From positions 1-25,649 of the forward strand of contig CAYJMQ010000027.1 in the NCBI GenBank assembly GCA_964371555.1: DNA of 25,649 nucleotides, given 5' to 3'. The notes beneath the pieces are model-generated. The model made no database searches. It was not told the origin of the DNA and worked only from the letters and a program-made list of their open reading frames with translations. The translations under genes and the position numbers were made by a program. Origin of the DNA: CAYJMQ01 sp964371555 (GTDB lineage Bacteria > Bdellovibrionota > JACOXK01 > 2-02-FULL-40-11). Shown one piece after another: positions 7,897 through 14,680 of the stretch (its first letter is position 1; every line of letters begins with the position of its first letter).

Positions 7897-8879
7897 GATG
7901 GTAATTTTGCCTCAAAGCAACTCACCCAATGCCCGGGCTTAATTTCGCGAAGCTCCGGCTCTTCCTCTTTACAATGCGGCACACGCAAAAAACAGCGATC
8001 TTCAAAAGGACACCCTTTTCCAATCTCCAAAATATTGGGAACCATACCGGGGATCGTCTGCAGGCGCTCCTCTCTGCCGCGGTGCGCCATTTGAAGAGAT
8101 GGGATCGATTTTAAAAGACCGATAGTATAGGGATGCAAGGGCAATTCAAAAATTTCTTCGACTTCCGCCTCTTCAACGATCTTTCCCGCATACATGACAA
8201 TGACGCGATCCGCAATTTCAGCGACAATACCGAGATCATGGGTAATCAGCATAATTGCCATTCCAAGTTCATCCTGAAGTTTTCTTAAAAGATCCAGAAT
8301 CTGCGCCTGAATGGTAACATCGAGAGCCGTGGTTGGCTCATCGGCAATCAAGATCTCAGGTTCACAGGAAAGAGCCATCGCAATCATGACACGCTGCCGC
8401 ATCCCGCCGCTTAACTGATGCGGATAATCTTTGATTCTTCTTTCCGGCGAGGAAATTCCAACCAGTTTGAGCATTTCAACCGCTTTATTCTTTACCTCTT
8501 TCGCCGATAAATCCTGATGAAGCTCTATCGCCTCTTCAATCTGATTGCCGATCGTAAAAACAGGATTGAGAGACGTCATCGGTTCCTGAAAAATCATCGA
8601 AACCTTATTCCCGCGAATATGGCGCATCTGAGCGATCGGGAGCTTTAAAAGATCTTTCCCCTGATAGAAAATTTCCCCCCCAACAATTTTTCCAGGCGGT
8701 TCCTGGATAAGCCGCATCACAGAAAGCGCCGTAACACTTTTTCCACAGCCGCTTTCGCCGACAATGCCGAGCGTCTCCCCTTTCGAGAGTTTGAAACTCA
8801 CATTGTTAACCGCTTTGAGTTCCCCCTGCTCAAGGAAAAAAGAGGTTTTCAGGTTCTTAATCTCAAGAGACTCACTCAT
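7893..8879 (-). CDS. oppD: Oligopeptide/dipeptide ABC transporter ATP-binding protein (OppD/DppD type)
   Basis: 328 residues. Walker A GESGCGKS at about 41-48, Q-loop MIFQEPMTSLNP, signature HQLSGGMRQRVMIA, Walker B ILIADEPTTALD, switch His in LITHDLG, and a C-terminal oligo_HPY region with GCPFEDRC. It heterodimerises with the OppF-type subunit encoded immediately downstream. It lies 62 nt after the LolB-like lipoprotein gene in the same direction, so co-transcription is likely. The usual permease genes are absent on both sides, so the membrane part must be encoded elsewhere or the pair serves another permease. Confidence 0.93.
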   Translation of the reverse strand: MSESLEIKNLKTSFFLEQGELKAVNNVSFKLSKGETLGIVGESGCGKSVTALSVMRLIQEPPGKIVGGEIFYQGKDLLKLPIAQMRHIRGNKVSMIFQEPMTSLNPVFTIGNQIEEAIELHQDLSAKEVKNKAVEMLKLVGISSPERRIKDYPHQLSGGMRQRVMIAMALSCEPEILIADEPTTALDVTIQAQILDLLRKLQDELGMAIMLITHDLGIVAEIADRVIVMYAGKIVEEAEVEEIFELPLHPYTIGLLKSIPSLQMAHRGREERLQTIPGMVPNILEIGKGCPFEDRCFLRVPHCKEEEPELREIKPGHWVSCFEAKLPS

Positions 8880-8923
8880 AAACTGTTATTGACCCAATAC
8901 CGAACCCCTTCTTTAAACGCAAG

Positions 8924-8944
8924 TAGAAACACCTGTTGTTTCTA
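8924..8944 (-). other. Hairpin overlapping the lipoprotein stop codon
   Basis: TAGAAAC (8924-8930) and GTTTCTA (8938-8944) are exact reverse complements around a 7-nt loop. On the minus strand the stem begins with the TAG stop codon of the lipoprotein gene and precedes oppD. No U-run follows, so it is not a standard intrinsic terminator; an attenuator or mRNA-stability element is possible. Confidence 0.4.
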
Positions 8945-9625
8945 TTCAGCTTCATCATACCCTTTGAGAAGCGGCGAATGCTTTCCAGTCGATTCCCACA
9001 CAATCAGCCTCGCCTGCGGGGGTCTCTCCAATCGAAAGATCTTAACAGGAAACGCGGGTGGATTTAAATCATATTCTTCCCAGTTTATCTGCAGATATTC
9101 CCCCGTTTTTTTATCCGTCAGCCGAAAACCGGTTGGATAAAAAAGATTCTGTTTTTCATCATAGCGGCACTTGAAAATATCCAGCTTAAAGGATTTTTTC
9201 TTTTTAAACCCCTCCACTGTCTTTTTCGAAAAAAAGATAAGCCCTCGCAAATCCCTCTCTTCAATTCCAAGAGGGAGCACGGAAGGAATAATCTTTTGAG
9301 ACGGCTCTCCAACGTAAAACTTCTCTTCCGGGATGACATAGTAGGCAAGTCTCTGATTCTCAATGGTCATCGCAGAAAGCGGAACCCCAAAAAAATTTCC
9401 GGTTTCAATCCTTAAGTTTCCCTTTTTATCGGCGGCCATGAGGACTTCGACGGCCCCCTGTTTGTGATTGAGCATGAAAGAAACACGCCCCATCCCGCGA
9501 AAAGACGAGATTTTTTCGCCATTGTGACTGAGCTTGGCTAAAACTTCAGTATCGGAAATGATATTATGAAGTGCGGGGGCGCAATGGGACAAAAAAACCA
9601 CAAAAAACAATAAAAAAAATCGCAT
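8942..9625 (-). CDS. LolB-like/DUF4292-type outer-membrane lipoprotein
   Basis: 227 residues. A hydrophobic signal (MRFFLLFFVVFLSHC) ends in a lipobox-like LSHC with Cys15; His at -1 is unusual but tolerated. The mature part has LolB/DUF4292-like features: FRGMGRVSFMLNHKQGAVEVLMAADKKGNLRIE in short beta strands, then FFGVPLSAMTIENQRLAYYV. LolB receives lipoproteins from LolA and inserts them into the outer membrane; whether this protein does so is inferred. Context supports it: the gene follows a TPR gene directly (63-nt gap), as lolB does in Pseudomonas (TPR-lolB-ispE-prs). No strong ribosome-binding site is visible before the ATG. DUF4292 lipoproteins without Lol function are the main alternative. 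Confidence 0.7.
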   Translation of the reverse strand: MRFFLLFFVVFLSHCAPALHNIISDTEVLAKLSHNGEKISSFRGMGRVSFMLNHKQGAVEVLMAADKKGNLRIETGNFFGVPLSAMTIENQRLAYYVIPEEKFYVGEPSQKIIPSVLPLGIEERDLRGLIFFSKKTVEGFKKKKSFKLDIFKCRYDEKQNLFYPTGFRLTDKKTGEYLQINWEEYDLNPPAFPVKIFRLERPPQARLIVWESTGKHSPLLKGYDEAE

Positions 9626-9661
9626 GATGATTAACTATAACGCATCCCGAATCGATAAAAC

Positions 9662-9800
9662 AAGGAGGTCAGCAGTGATGCCTGAAAATCATTCTATGGC
9701 AGGCAAGCGTTTGCCCCTTTCTTTCTCGTTGATGACATTTAGTTTTTTTTGGATCTCTTCGGTTGTTTTTTTGTCAGGTTTGAGTTCAAGGGCCTTTTGA
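9662..9800 (+). other. Possible 40-codon small ORF with consensus SD, antisense to the TPR gene end
   Basis: A perfect AAGGAGGT (9662-9669) lies 8 nt before ATG 9678. The frame runs 40 codons to TGA 9798 and encodes a hydrophobic-centred peptide (MPENHSMAGKRLPLSFSLM, then FSFFWISSVVFLSGL). It is antisense to the 3' end of the TPR gene. No promoter is evident, and the SD match may be chance in an otherwise minus-strand transcribed gap. Confidence 0.2.
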
Positions 9801-11536
9801 TAGAAGTTTTGCGCCTTTTTAATATCGTTCAATTTTAAATAAAGGTCGGCCAGATGGTCCAAAATAACAGGCTCATCCGATTTCAGGATAGCTGCTTTTT
9901 CAAGATATTTTTTTGCCCGTTTATAATCCCCTTTTATGAAATAGATCCACCCCAGACTATCCTCGATATACCCTTCGCCCGGTTTTAAAGAGAGCGCTTT
10001 CTTAAGCATGGCCTCTGCCTCCCCCAGACGTATCCCTTTGATCGCATAGCTGTAACCGATAAAATTCAAGGCATCCGCATGGTTTGGATTGAGCTTCAAA
10101 ATCCCCTGCATCACCGCAATCGATTTTTCGAAATTGCCCATTTTGTCATAAATCGTCCCCGTGTAGTAGATGAGGCGTTCATCTTTGGGAAATTTTTCTT
10201 TTGCTTTATTTAAAACGTTAAGGGCTTCATCAAATCTTTCTTTCTTTTCATAAATGGAGGCGAGCGCTTCATAAAGCTGGCCGCTCCCCGGTTTTTGTTC
10301 AATCGCTTTTTCAACAAGAGAAACTGCTTTTCCGAACTGATTTTTTTCGACGAGAAGAAACGCATGTCGATTGAGCGCGTCGATATAAAATTCGGATTCG
10401 GACTTGATTTTTCCAAAAATCTGAATGGCTTCGTCTTTCTTACCCAATTTTTCGTATACGGACGAAAGATAATATTGAAGCCTGTCTGATTCCGGATACT
10501 CTTTAAGGATCTCTTCAAATTCATGTTGCGCCCGCTCATAGTCTTTTATTTCATAATAAATAAGGCCGATCCGGATACGATTGTTCAAATCCCCCGGATC
10601 CTGGGATTTAAGCTCTTCGAGAAGTTTGAGAACCCGCGCATAATCCTGCTTTGCCAATAGGAGCTGGATGGTCCGCTTAAGCAGCCGTGGGCTCGTATCT
10701 CCTCGGTCAATGGCCTCCAAATAGACATTAATGGCTCTTCCTACTTCATCCCTCAGTTCATAATGAAGACCCAAGGCAAGGGCAGCCAGATGAAATGAAG
10801 GATTAATTTTGAGCGATCGTTTGTAAGCGCGAACGGCTTCGGTCGGTTTCCCCTGCTCAATATAAATCCGTCCCAGATAGTAATGAGCCCAATAAGATTG
10901 GGGTTCAATATGGAGAAGTTTATTGAGAAGCTTAATCCCCGCTGTGTATTTCCCCTTTTCGGCATAGACGGTAGCGAGGAAGATATAGGCCTGTTCCCGC
11001 TTTGGGTCGAGCTCAATAACTTTCTGATAATGAGCGGCCGCTTCTTCATATTTTTTTTCAGCGGCATCAAGCCCCCCTTTCAAGAGATGCGCATCCGCAA
11101 ATTTATGATCGAGCTTGAGCGCGGTATCCACATGAGATTTTGCTGATTCAAATTCAGAAAGCTTTAAATATTCTTCAGCGGCGCGCAGATGAATATAGGC
11201 GGATTTGGGATCATATTCGAGCGCCTTTTTAAACTGTGAAATGGCTTCATGATACTGATTTTCATAACTCGCAAGCGTTCCCAGAGAAAAATGATAGAGC
11301 GCCTTCGCATCATTCACATCTTCTTTTGGCGGGCCGAATTTCGCGCGGGGTTTAACAATCAAAGTCCCCTCGTCATTCAAGGCAGGCAGCGGTTTTTTGG
11401 GGGCAAACGAAGGGGGTCTTATTTTCAAAACCAGCTCATAATGGACGAGCGCGCCGTAGACAAAAAACAGGGTGAGAAGCACCCCGAATTTGGCCTTATG
11501 CCTTCGAATGAATTGCATGCATCGATTTGACAACAA
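9689..11536 (-). CDS. Membrane-anchored tetratricopeptide-repeat protein
   Basis: 615 residues. A single transmembrane segment near residues 18-35 (FGVLLTLFFVYGALVHYELV) follows a short basic N-terminus, and most of the rest is a run of TPR units of about 34 residues (for example YHEAISQFKKALEYDPKSA, PTEAVRAYKRSLKINPSF, IKKAQNFYQKALELKPDKK). It is likely a periplasmic or envelope scaffold for protein-protein contacts. The start is a TTG at 11536 supported by AAGGGA 8 nt upstream; an ATG at 11518 has no such site. It leads the TPR-lipoprotein-oppD-oppF block and is divergent from selC. The TPR next to a LolB-like gene is a conserved pairing in proteobacteria, but no biochemical role can be read from the sequence. 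Confidence 0.85.
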   Translation of the reverse strand: MLSNRCMQFIRRHKAKFGVLLTLFFVYGALVHYELVLKIRPPSFAPKKPLPALNDEGTLIVKPRAKFGPPKEDVNDAKALYHFSLGTLASYENQYHEAISQFKKALEYDPKSAYIHLRAAEEYLKLSEFESAKSHVDTALKLDHKFADAHLLKGGLDAAEKKYEEAAAHYQKVIELDPKREQAYIFLATVYAEKGKYTAGIKLLNKLLHIEPQSYWAHYYLGRIYIEQGKPTEAVRAYKRSLKINPSFHLAALALGLHYELRDEVGRAINVYLEAIDRGDTSPRLLKRTIQLLLAKQDYARVLKLLEELKSQDPGDLNNRIRIGLIYYEIKDYERAQHEFEEILKEYPESDRLQYYLSSVYEKLGKKDEAIQIFGKIKSESEFYIDALNRHAFLLVEKNQFGKAVSLVEKAIEQKPGSGQLYEALASIYEKKERFDEALNVLNKAKEKFPKDERLIYYTGTIYDKMGNFEKSIAVMQGILKLNPNHADALNFIGYSYAIKGIRLGEAEAMLKKALSLKPGEGYIEDSLGWIYFIKGDYKRAKKYLEKAAILKSDEPVILDHLADLYLKLNDIKKAQNFYQKALELKPDKKTTEEIQKKLNVINEKERGKRLPAIE

Positions 11537-11562
11537 TTTTCAAATCCCTTAAAGAGTGCGGT

Positions 11563-11662
11563 GGAAGTGTTTAAGTTTCTGGTGTACTTCCTGGATTTCA
11601 AATCCAGTGACAGGCATAGTCTCTATGTCTGTGGTGGGTTCGATTCCCATACACTTCCGCCA
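11563..11662 (+). tRNA. selC: tRNA-Sec (anticodon UCA)
   Basis: Selenocysteine tRNA. The 8-bp acceptor stem GGAAGTGT (11563-11570) pairs perfectly with ACACTTCC (11651-11658), followed by discriminator G and encoded CCA (11660-11662). The anticodon arm CTGGA-TTTCAAA-TCCAG (11591-11607) carries TCA at 11598-11600. The T arm GTGGG-TTCGATT-CCCAT (11634-11650) gives the 8+5 bacterial selC geometry. The long variable arm ACAGGCATAG/CTATGTCTGT (11610-11632) can form 10 bp with one G-U and a 3-nt loop, longer than the E. coli arm. The gene implies selenoprotein synthesis in this organism; no selA, selB, selD or recognisable Sec-TGA gene is in the window. No intrinsic terminator is visible downstream. 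Confidence 0.97.
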
Positions 11663-11718
11663 TTTCTTTCCTCAATCACTTATCGGCGGGTTCCCAAACT
11701 TGCTTGAGAGGTCAATTC

Positions 11719-11747
11719 TTGACTAAATCTAATGATTCCCATAGGAT
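11719..11747 (+). promoter_or_regulatory. Candidate promoter of the phaR-like gene
   Basis: TTGACT (11719-11724), a 17-nt spacer and TAGGAT (11742-11747). The expected start of transcription would fall within a few nucleotides of ATG 11758, so the transcript would be nearly leaderless. Alternatively the AGGA in this box serves as a weak ribosome-binding site. Confidence 0.4.
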
Positions 11748-11757
11748 AGCCTCATTC

Positions 11758-12162
11758 ATGATGAAAAACCGTTTGAAGATTATTAAACGATATCAAAACC
11801 GAAAACTCTACGACACAACGCAAAGCTGCTACATCACACTGGATGATCTCGGCAGAATGATCAAAAATGGGGATGATATCGTCGTTATCGATAATAAGAC
11901 CGAAAAGGACATCACCTCCGCCACACTCACACAACTCATCTTTGAAACAGAGAAAAAATCAAAAAGCGAACTTCCGATCACAACTTTAAGAGACATCATC
12001 CGGACCAGCGGGGGGTCTATCTCTCACTTCTTTCAGAAAACAGTAAAAACCGGGGCAAGAGAAGTTGCCCATCTGAGAGATGAAATACAGAAGCGATTTG
12101 TAAGGCCTCAGTTATGGGGGAAGACGAGGCCGCAGGGAGGAGGGCGACGGAGACGTACTTGA
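11758..12162 (+). CDS. phaR: PhaR-type PHA/PHB accumulation regulator, C-terminus replaced by a repeat
   Basis: 134 residues from ATG 11758. The N-terminal part is the PHA-accumulation regulator DNA-binding domain: IIKRYQNRKLYDTTQSCYITLDDLGRMIKNG, then VVIDNKTEKDITSATLTQLIFE. In PHA-storing bacteria PhaR represses phasin genes and senses the polymer. Related DNA-binding-domain proteins also occur where PHA genes are not evident, so the target is uncertain. From codon ~115 on, coding enters a 123-bp inverted-repeat element, giving a basic, low-complexity tail (GKTRPQGGGRRRRT) and a TGA at 12160-12162 supplied by the element. The original C-terminus is therefore probably lost or altered. The longer open frame from 11704 (TTG) is not favoured. 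No phaC or phasin gene is in the window. Confidence 0.85.
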   Translation: MMKNRLKIIKRYQNRKLYDTTQSCYITLDDLGRMIKNGDDIVVIDNKTEKDITSATLTQLIFETEKKSKSELPITTLRDIIRTSGGSISHFFQKTVKTGAREVAHLRDEIQKRFVRPQLWGKTRPQGGGRRRRT

Positions 12163-12222
12163 AGTACGTCGAAGGAGACCGACGACCGAGAACGAAGTAT
12201 TACCCCATAAATGAGGCCTTAC
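12100..12222. repeat. 123-bp inverted-repeat (MITE-like) element with central palindrome
   Basis: The ends are near-perfect inverted repeats: GTAAGGCCTCAGTTATGGGG (12100-12119) and the complement of 12203-12222 match at 19 of 20 positions. Inside is an exact palindrome GACGTACTT-G-AAGTACGTC (12152-12170) surrounded by purine-rich GACGG/GGAGG-type sequence. The element invades the end of the phaR-like gene and stops exactly at the stop codon of the convergent protease gene (12223). No target-site duplication was seen. Its composition differs sharply from both neighbours, which supports a mobile or dispersed repeat. Confidence 0.75.
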
Positions 12223-13569
12223 TCAGAACATTAATAAGGCAAGCGCGAGCGCATTATACACATTGAGCCGTCCACCCGTAACGGTCAGCTCTTTCATCGA
12301 ATCAATCGGATCGACACTCTTTAAAATCAGATCTTTCAAATCATAAAGACTTAAATCCTGACGGTATGCCCAGATAAGGGCGGCAGCGCCCGATACATGA
12401 GGGGTTGACATCGACGTCCCATCGAGATTCCCATAACTGCCGTTTGGCAGGGTGCTATAAATTGCGGATCCCGGGGCGACAAGATCTACCGATACTCTTC
12501 CATAATTTGAAAATACCGACTTGTAATCTCCCGAATCTGATGAGGCGACAGAAATAATATTTGCGGCATCATAGCTTGCGGGATAAAGGGGCTCTTCATC
12601 AATATCCCGATAGTAATTCCCGGCAGCTGCGACAAAAAGAACTCCCATCCGTTCAGCCGCTTTGATCGTATCGAGAAGCGGCTGAGAGAATCTGGGTCCC
12701 CCCCAGCTATTATTTAAGATTTTTGCCCCGTTCTTGAGTGCATATTCGATCGCACGAATGGCGGTGGAGGTTGTGCCGCGGCCATCCTTTCCCAAAAATT
12801 TGCAGGCCATCAAAGATACTTTGGGACTCATACCGATGGTTCCAATACGGTTTCCCGCCTGCGCGCCAATGATGCCTGAAACATGCGTCCCATGCTGATT
12901 ATCGTCAAAGGGATCATTCGTATTGTTATAAAAATTCCACCCATGGATATCATCAATATAGCCATTCTGATCATCATCCAATCCGTTGTTCGGAATTTCC
13001 TTTGGGTTTTTCCACAAATTCTCAACCAAATCTTCGTGTCTGTAATCTATCCCCGTATCAATGACACCCACAATAACATCCTGACTACCGATCGTAAATT
13101 TTTCCCAAACCTTGGGCGCCATTACCTTATCCACGCCGTAGCTGAGATAAAAATAAGGATCGCCAAACTTGGGGTCGGGCCTGGGCGAAGGGGGGCGCCT
13201 CCTCCAAAAGGGGAAAATTCCTGCCTGTATTTCAACGATATAATTGGGCGTCACATAGAGAACCCCCGGCAATTTTTGAAAATAATCGATCGCTTGCGCC
13301 ATCTCAGCGCCGTAAGGCAAGCGTATCAATTCCAGATTGGGGACTATAAAATCGGTCTCCAAAGTCATGATTCCTGTCATAGAGTGAATCGTTTGACGAT
13401 CGTCCGCTTCCAAATCACTGAGATATCGAATGAGAAGCTCACCCTCCACATAAGGGGCCGAAAGCATCTCATTAATCGAAATATCGGTTCCCTCAATCGG
13501 CTGAGAAAAAAGCGGAGGGGAACAAAAAAATAAAAGGGCGAGGAGTCCGCAAACGTGCCGTTTCATCAT
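12223..13569 (-). CDS. Secreted subtilisin-like serine protease (S8)
   Basis: 448 residues from ATG 13569, with AAGG 8-11 nt upstream; an alternative TTG at 13593 would add eight residues. Signal peptide MMKRHVCGLLALLFFCSPPLFSQ. A propeptide of about 90 residues (EGELLIRYLSDLEADD..., VLYVTPNYIVE) resembles the fervidolysin/I9-type intramolecular chaperone. The catalytic domain has Asp171 (GVIDTGIDYRHEDL), His226 (HGTHVSGIIGA), the oxyanion Asn in ILNNSWGG and Ser386 (DGTSMSTPHVSGAAAL). A Ca-binding-like insert GLDDDQNGYIDD lies between Asp and His. It ends shortly after the catalytic domain with no anchoring domain, so it is probably exported. Its stop codon abuts the 123-bp repeat, and it lies downstream of prs with a 94-nt gap. 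Confidence 0.95.
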   Translation of the reverse strand: MMKRHVCGLLALLFFCSPPLFSQPIEGTDISINEMLSAPYVEGELLIRYLSDLEADDRQTIHSMTGIMTLETDFIVPNLELIRLPYGAEMAQAIDYFQKLPGVLYVTPNYIVEIQAGIFPFWRRRPPSPRPDPKFGDPYFYLSYGVDKVMAPKVWEKFTIGSQDVIVGVIDTGIDYRHEDLVENLWKNPKEIPNNGLDDDQNGYIDDIHGWNFYNNTNDPFDDNQHGTHVSGIIGAQAGNRIGTIGMSPKVSLMACKFLGKDGRGTTSTAIRAIEYALKNGAKILNNSWGGPRFSQPLLDTIKAAERMGVLFVAAAGNYYRDIDEEPLYPASYDAANIISVASSDSGDYKSVFSNYGRVSVDLVAPGSAIYSTLPNGSYGNLDGTSMSTPHVSGAAALIWAYRQDLSLYDLKDLILKSVDPIDSMKELTVTGGRLNVYNALALALLMF

Positions 13570-13663
13570 AAAACCAACCTTTTTGTACTTCAAATGGGGG
13601 AATCATTCACCCCACTATTGGCTTATCGGATATGCGGATGAAAAATTAAATGGGAATGTCTCT

Positions 13664-14596
13664 CTAAATAAACAATTCACTCACTGATTGCCCCTTATGA
13701 ACACACTCGATGCCGCGGGCAAGAATAGAGGCGATTGATAAAACCTTGATCTTTTTAATCCGAGGCTTAAAAGGGAAGGTATTCGTAACAATGACCTCTT
13801 TAAGGATCGACGAATTGATTCTTTTTTCAGCCCCTTCAGAAAAAATCGGATGTACTGCTACCGCATAAATCTCTTTTGCTCCATGCCTTTTTAAAGCCGC
13901 AACTGTTTCGAGAAGTGTCATAGCCGTCACAATTTCGTCATCAACAATGAAGGCCTTCTTCCCTTTGACATTGCCGATAATAACCCCCATGGAGACCTTT
14001 TGATTTCTGACATCCCGCTTTTTATCCATGATCGCCAGCGGGAGATGGAGTTTCTTTGCGTAAAAGCGGGCGCGTTGAACACCGCCGACATCGGGGGCTA
14101 CAATGACAGCATCCCCCAGATCCTTATTTTTGAGATAATCGACAAGCACAGGAATGCTCAAAAGCTGGTCCGCAGGCATATGAAAAAAGCTCAAAATCTG
14201 CAGCACATGGAGATCGAGCGTCATCACACGGTTGGCCCCCGAAGTCAAAAGCATATCGGCCACAAGACGGGCTGTTACCGGAACCCGCGGCTGGTCTTTT
14301 TTATCCGAACGTGAGTAAGGGAAATAAGGGAGAACCGCTGTGATCCGTCCAGCTGACGCATATTTGGCCGCATCGATCATAATTAAAAGCTCGATCAGCG
14401 AATCATTTACAGGGGGCGTGGATGATTGAATGATAAAGACATCATCTTCACGTATCGACTCTTCGATCCTACAAAAAAGATTGTCATTTGGGAAGCGCAT
14501 CAGCGAGACCGGCGTCAGCCGTAGCTTCATTTTTTGCGCAATTTCTTTGGCAAGGGCGGGATGACTGCTTCCTGAAAGGAGCTTGATATCCCTCAT
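13664..14596 (-). CDS. prs: Ribose-phosphate pyrophosphokinase (PRPP synthase)
   Basis: 310 residues. Converts ribose-5-phosphate and ATP to PRPP for nucleotide, His and Trp synthesis. Family motifs: N-terminal LLSGSSHPALAKEIA, YFPYSRSDKK (about 91-100), VPVTARLVADMLLTSGANRV, LDLHVLQILSFFH with His130, and the PRPP-binding loop VDDEIVTAMTL (about 218-228). Two motifs deviate from the common form: FPNDNLFCRI replaces F(S/P)DGE, and the loop has EIVTAMT rather than MIDTAGT. This suggests a divergent subgroup, or one with altered regulation. The start has only a weak ribosome-binding sequence; TTGCAT (14633-14628), 18 nt, TACTAT (14609-14604) lies just 7 nt before the ATG. Confidence 0.9.
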   Translation of the reverse strand: MRDIKLLSGSSHPALAKEIAQKMKLRLTPVSLMRFPNDNLFCRIEESIREDDVFIIQSSTPPVNDSLIELLIMIDAAKYASAGRITAVLPYFPYSRSDKKDQPRVPVTARLVADMLLTSGANRVMTLDLHVLQILSFFHMPADQLLSIPVLVDYLKNKDLGDAVIVAPDVGGVQRARFYAKKLHLPLAIMDKKRDVRNQKVSMGVIIGNVKGKKAFIVDDEIVTAMTLLETVAALKRHGAKEIYAVAVHPIFSEGAEKRINSSILKEVIVTNTFPFKPRIKKIKVLSIASILARGIECVHKGQSVSELFI

Positions 14597-14603
14597 GCCT
14601 ACA

Positions 14604-14633
14604 ATAGTAGCAAAATGCTTTCCATGGATGCAA
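14604..14633 (-). promoter_or_regulatory. Candidate promoter of prs
   Basis: On the minus strand TTGCAT (14633-14628), an 18-nt spacer and TACTAT (14609-14604). It would start transcription at or next to the ATG (14596). Weak match; based only on hexamers and spacing. Confidence 0.3.
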
Positions 14634-14640
14634 TATTTTA

Positions 14641-14669
14641 TTGACCTAAGCGGCTAGATTATTGATAAA
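14641..14669 (+). promoter_or_regulatory. Candidate promoter of the hydrolase-ArsA-EI24 operon
   Basis: TTGACC (14641-14646), a 17-nt spacer and GATAAA (14664-14669). The expected transcription start is close to the GTG at 14681, leaving almost no leader; no Shine-Dalgarno is visible there. Confidence 0.45.
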
Positions 14670-14680
14670 ATGTTCCCCGA

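Noticed and set aside
12883..13533. 216-codon plus-strand open frame
   Set aside because: It is the antisense shadow of the subtilisin-like protease gene; no recognisable protein features.
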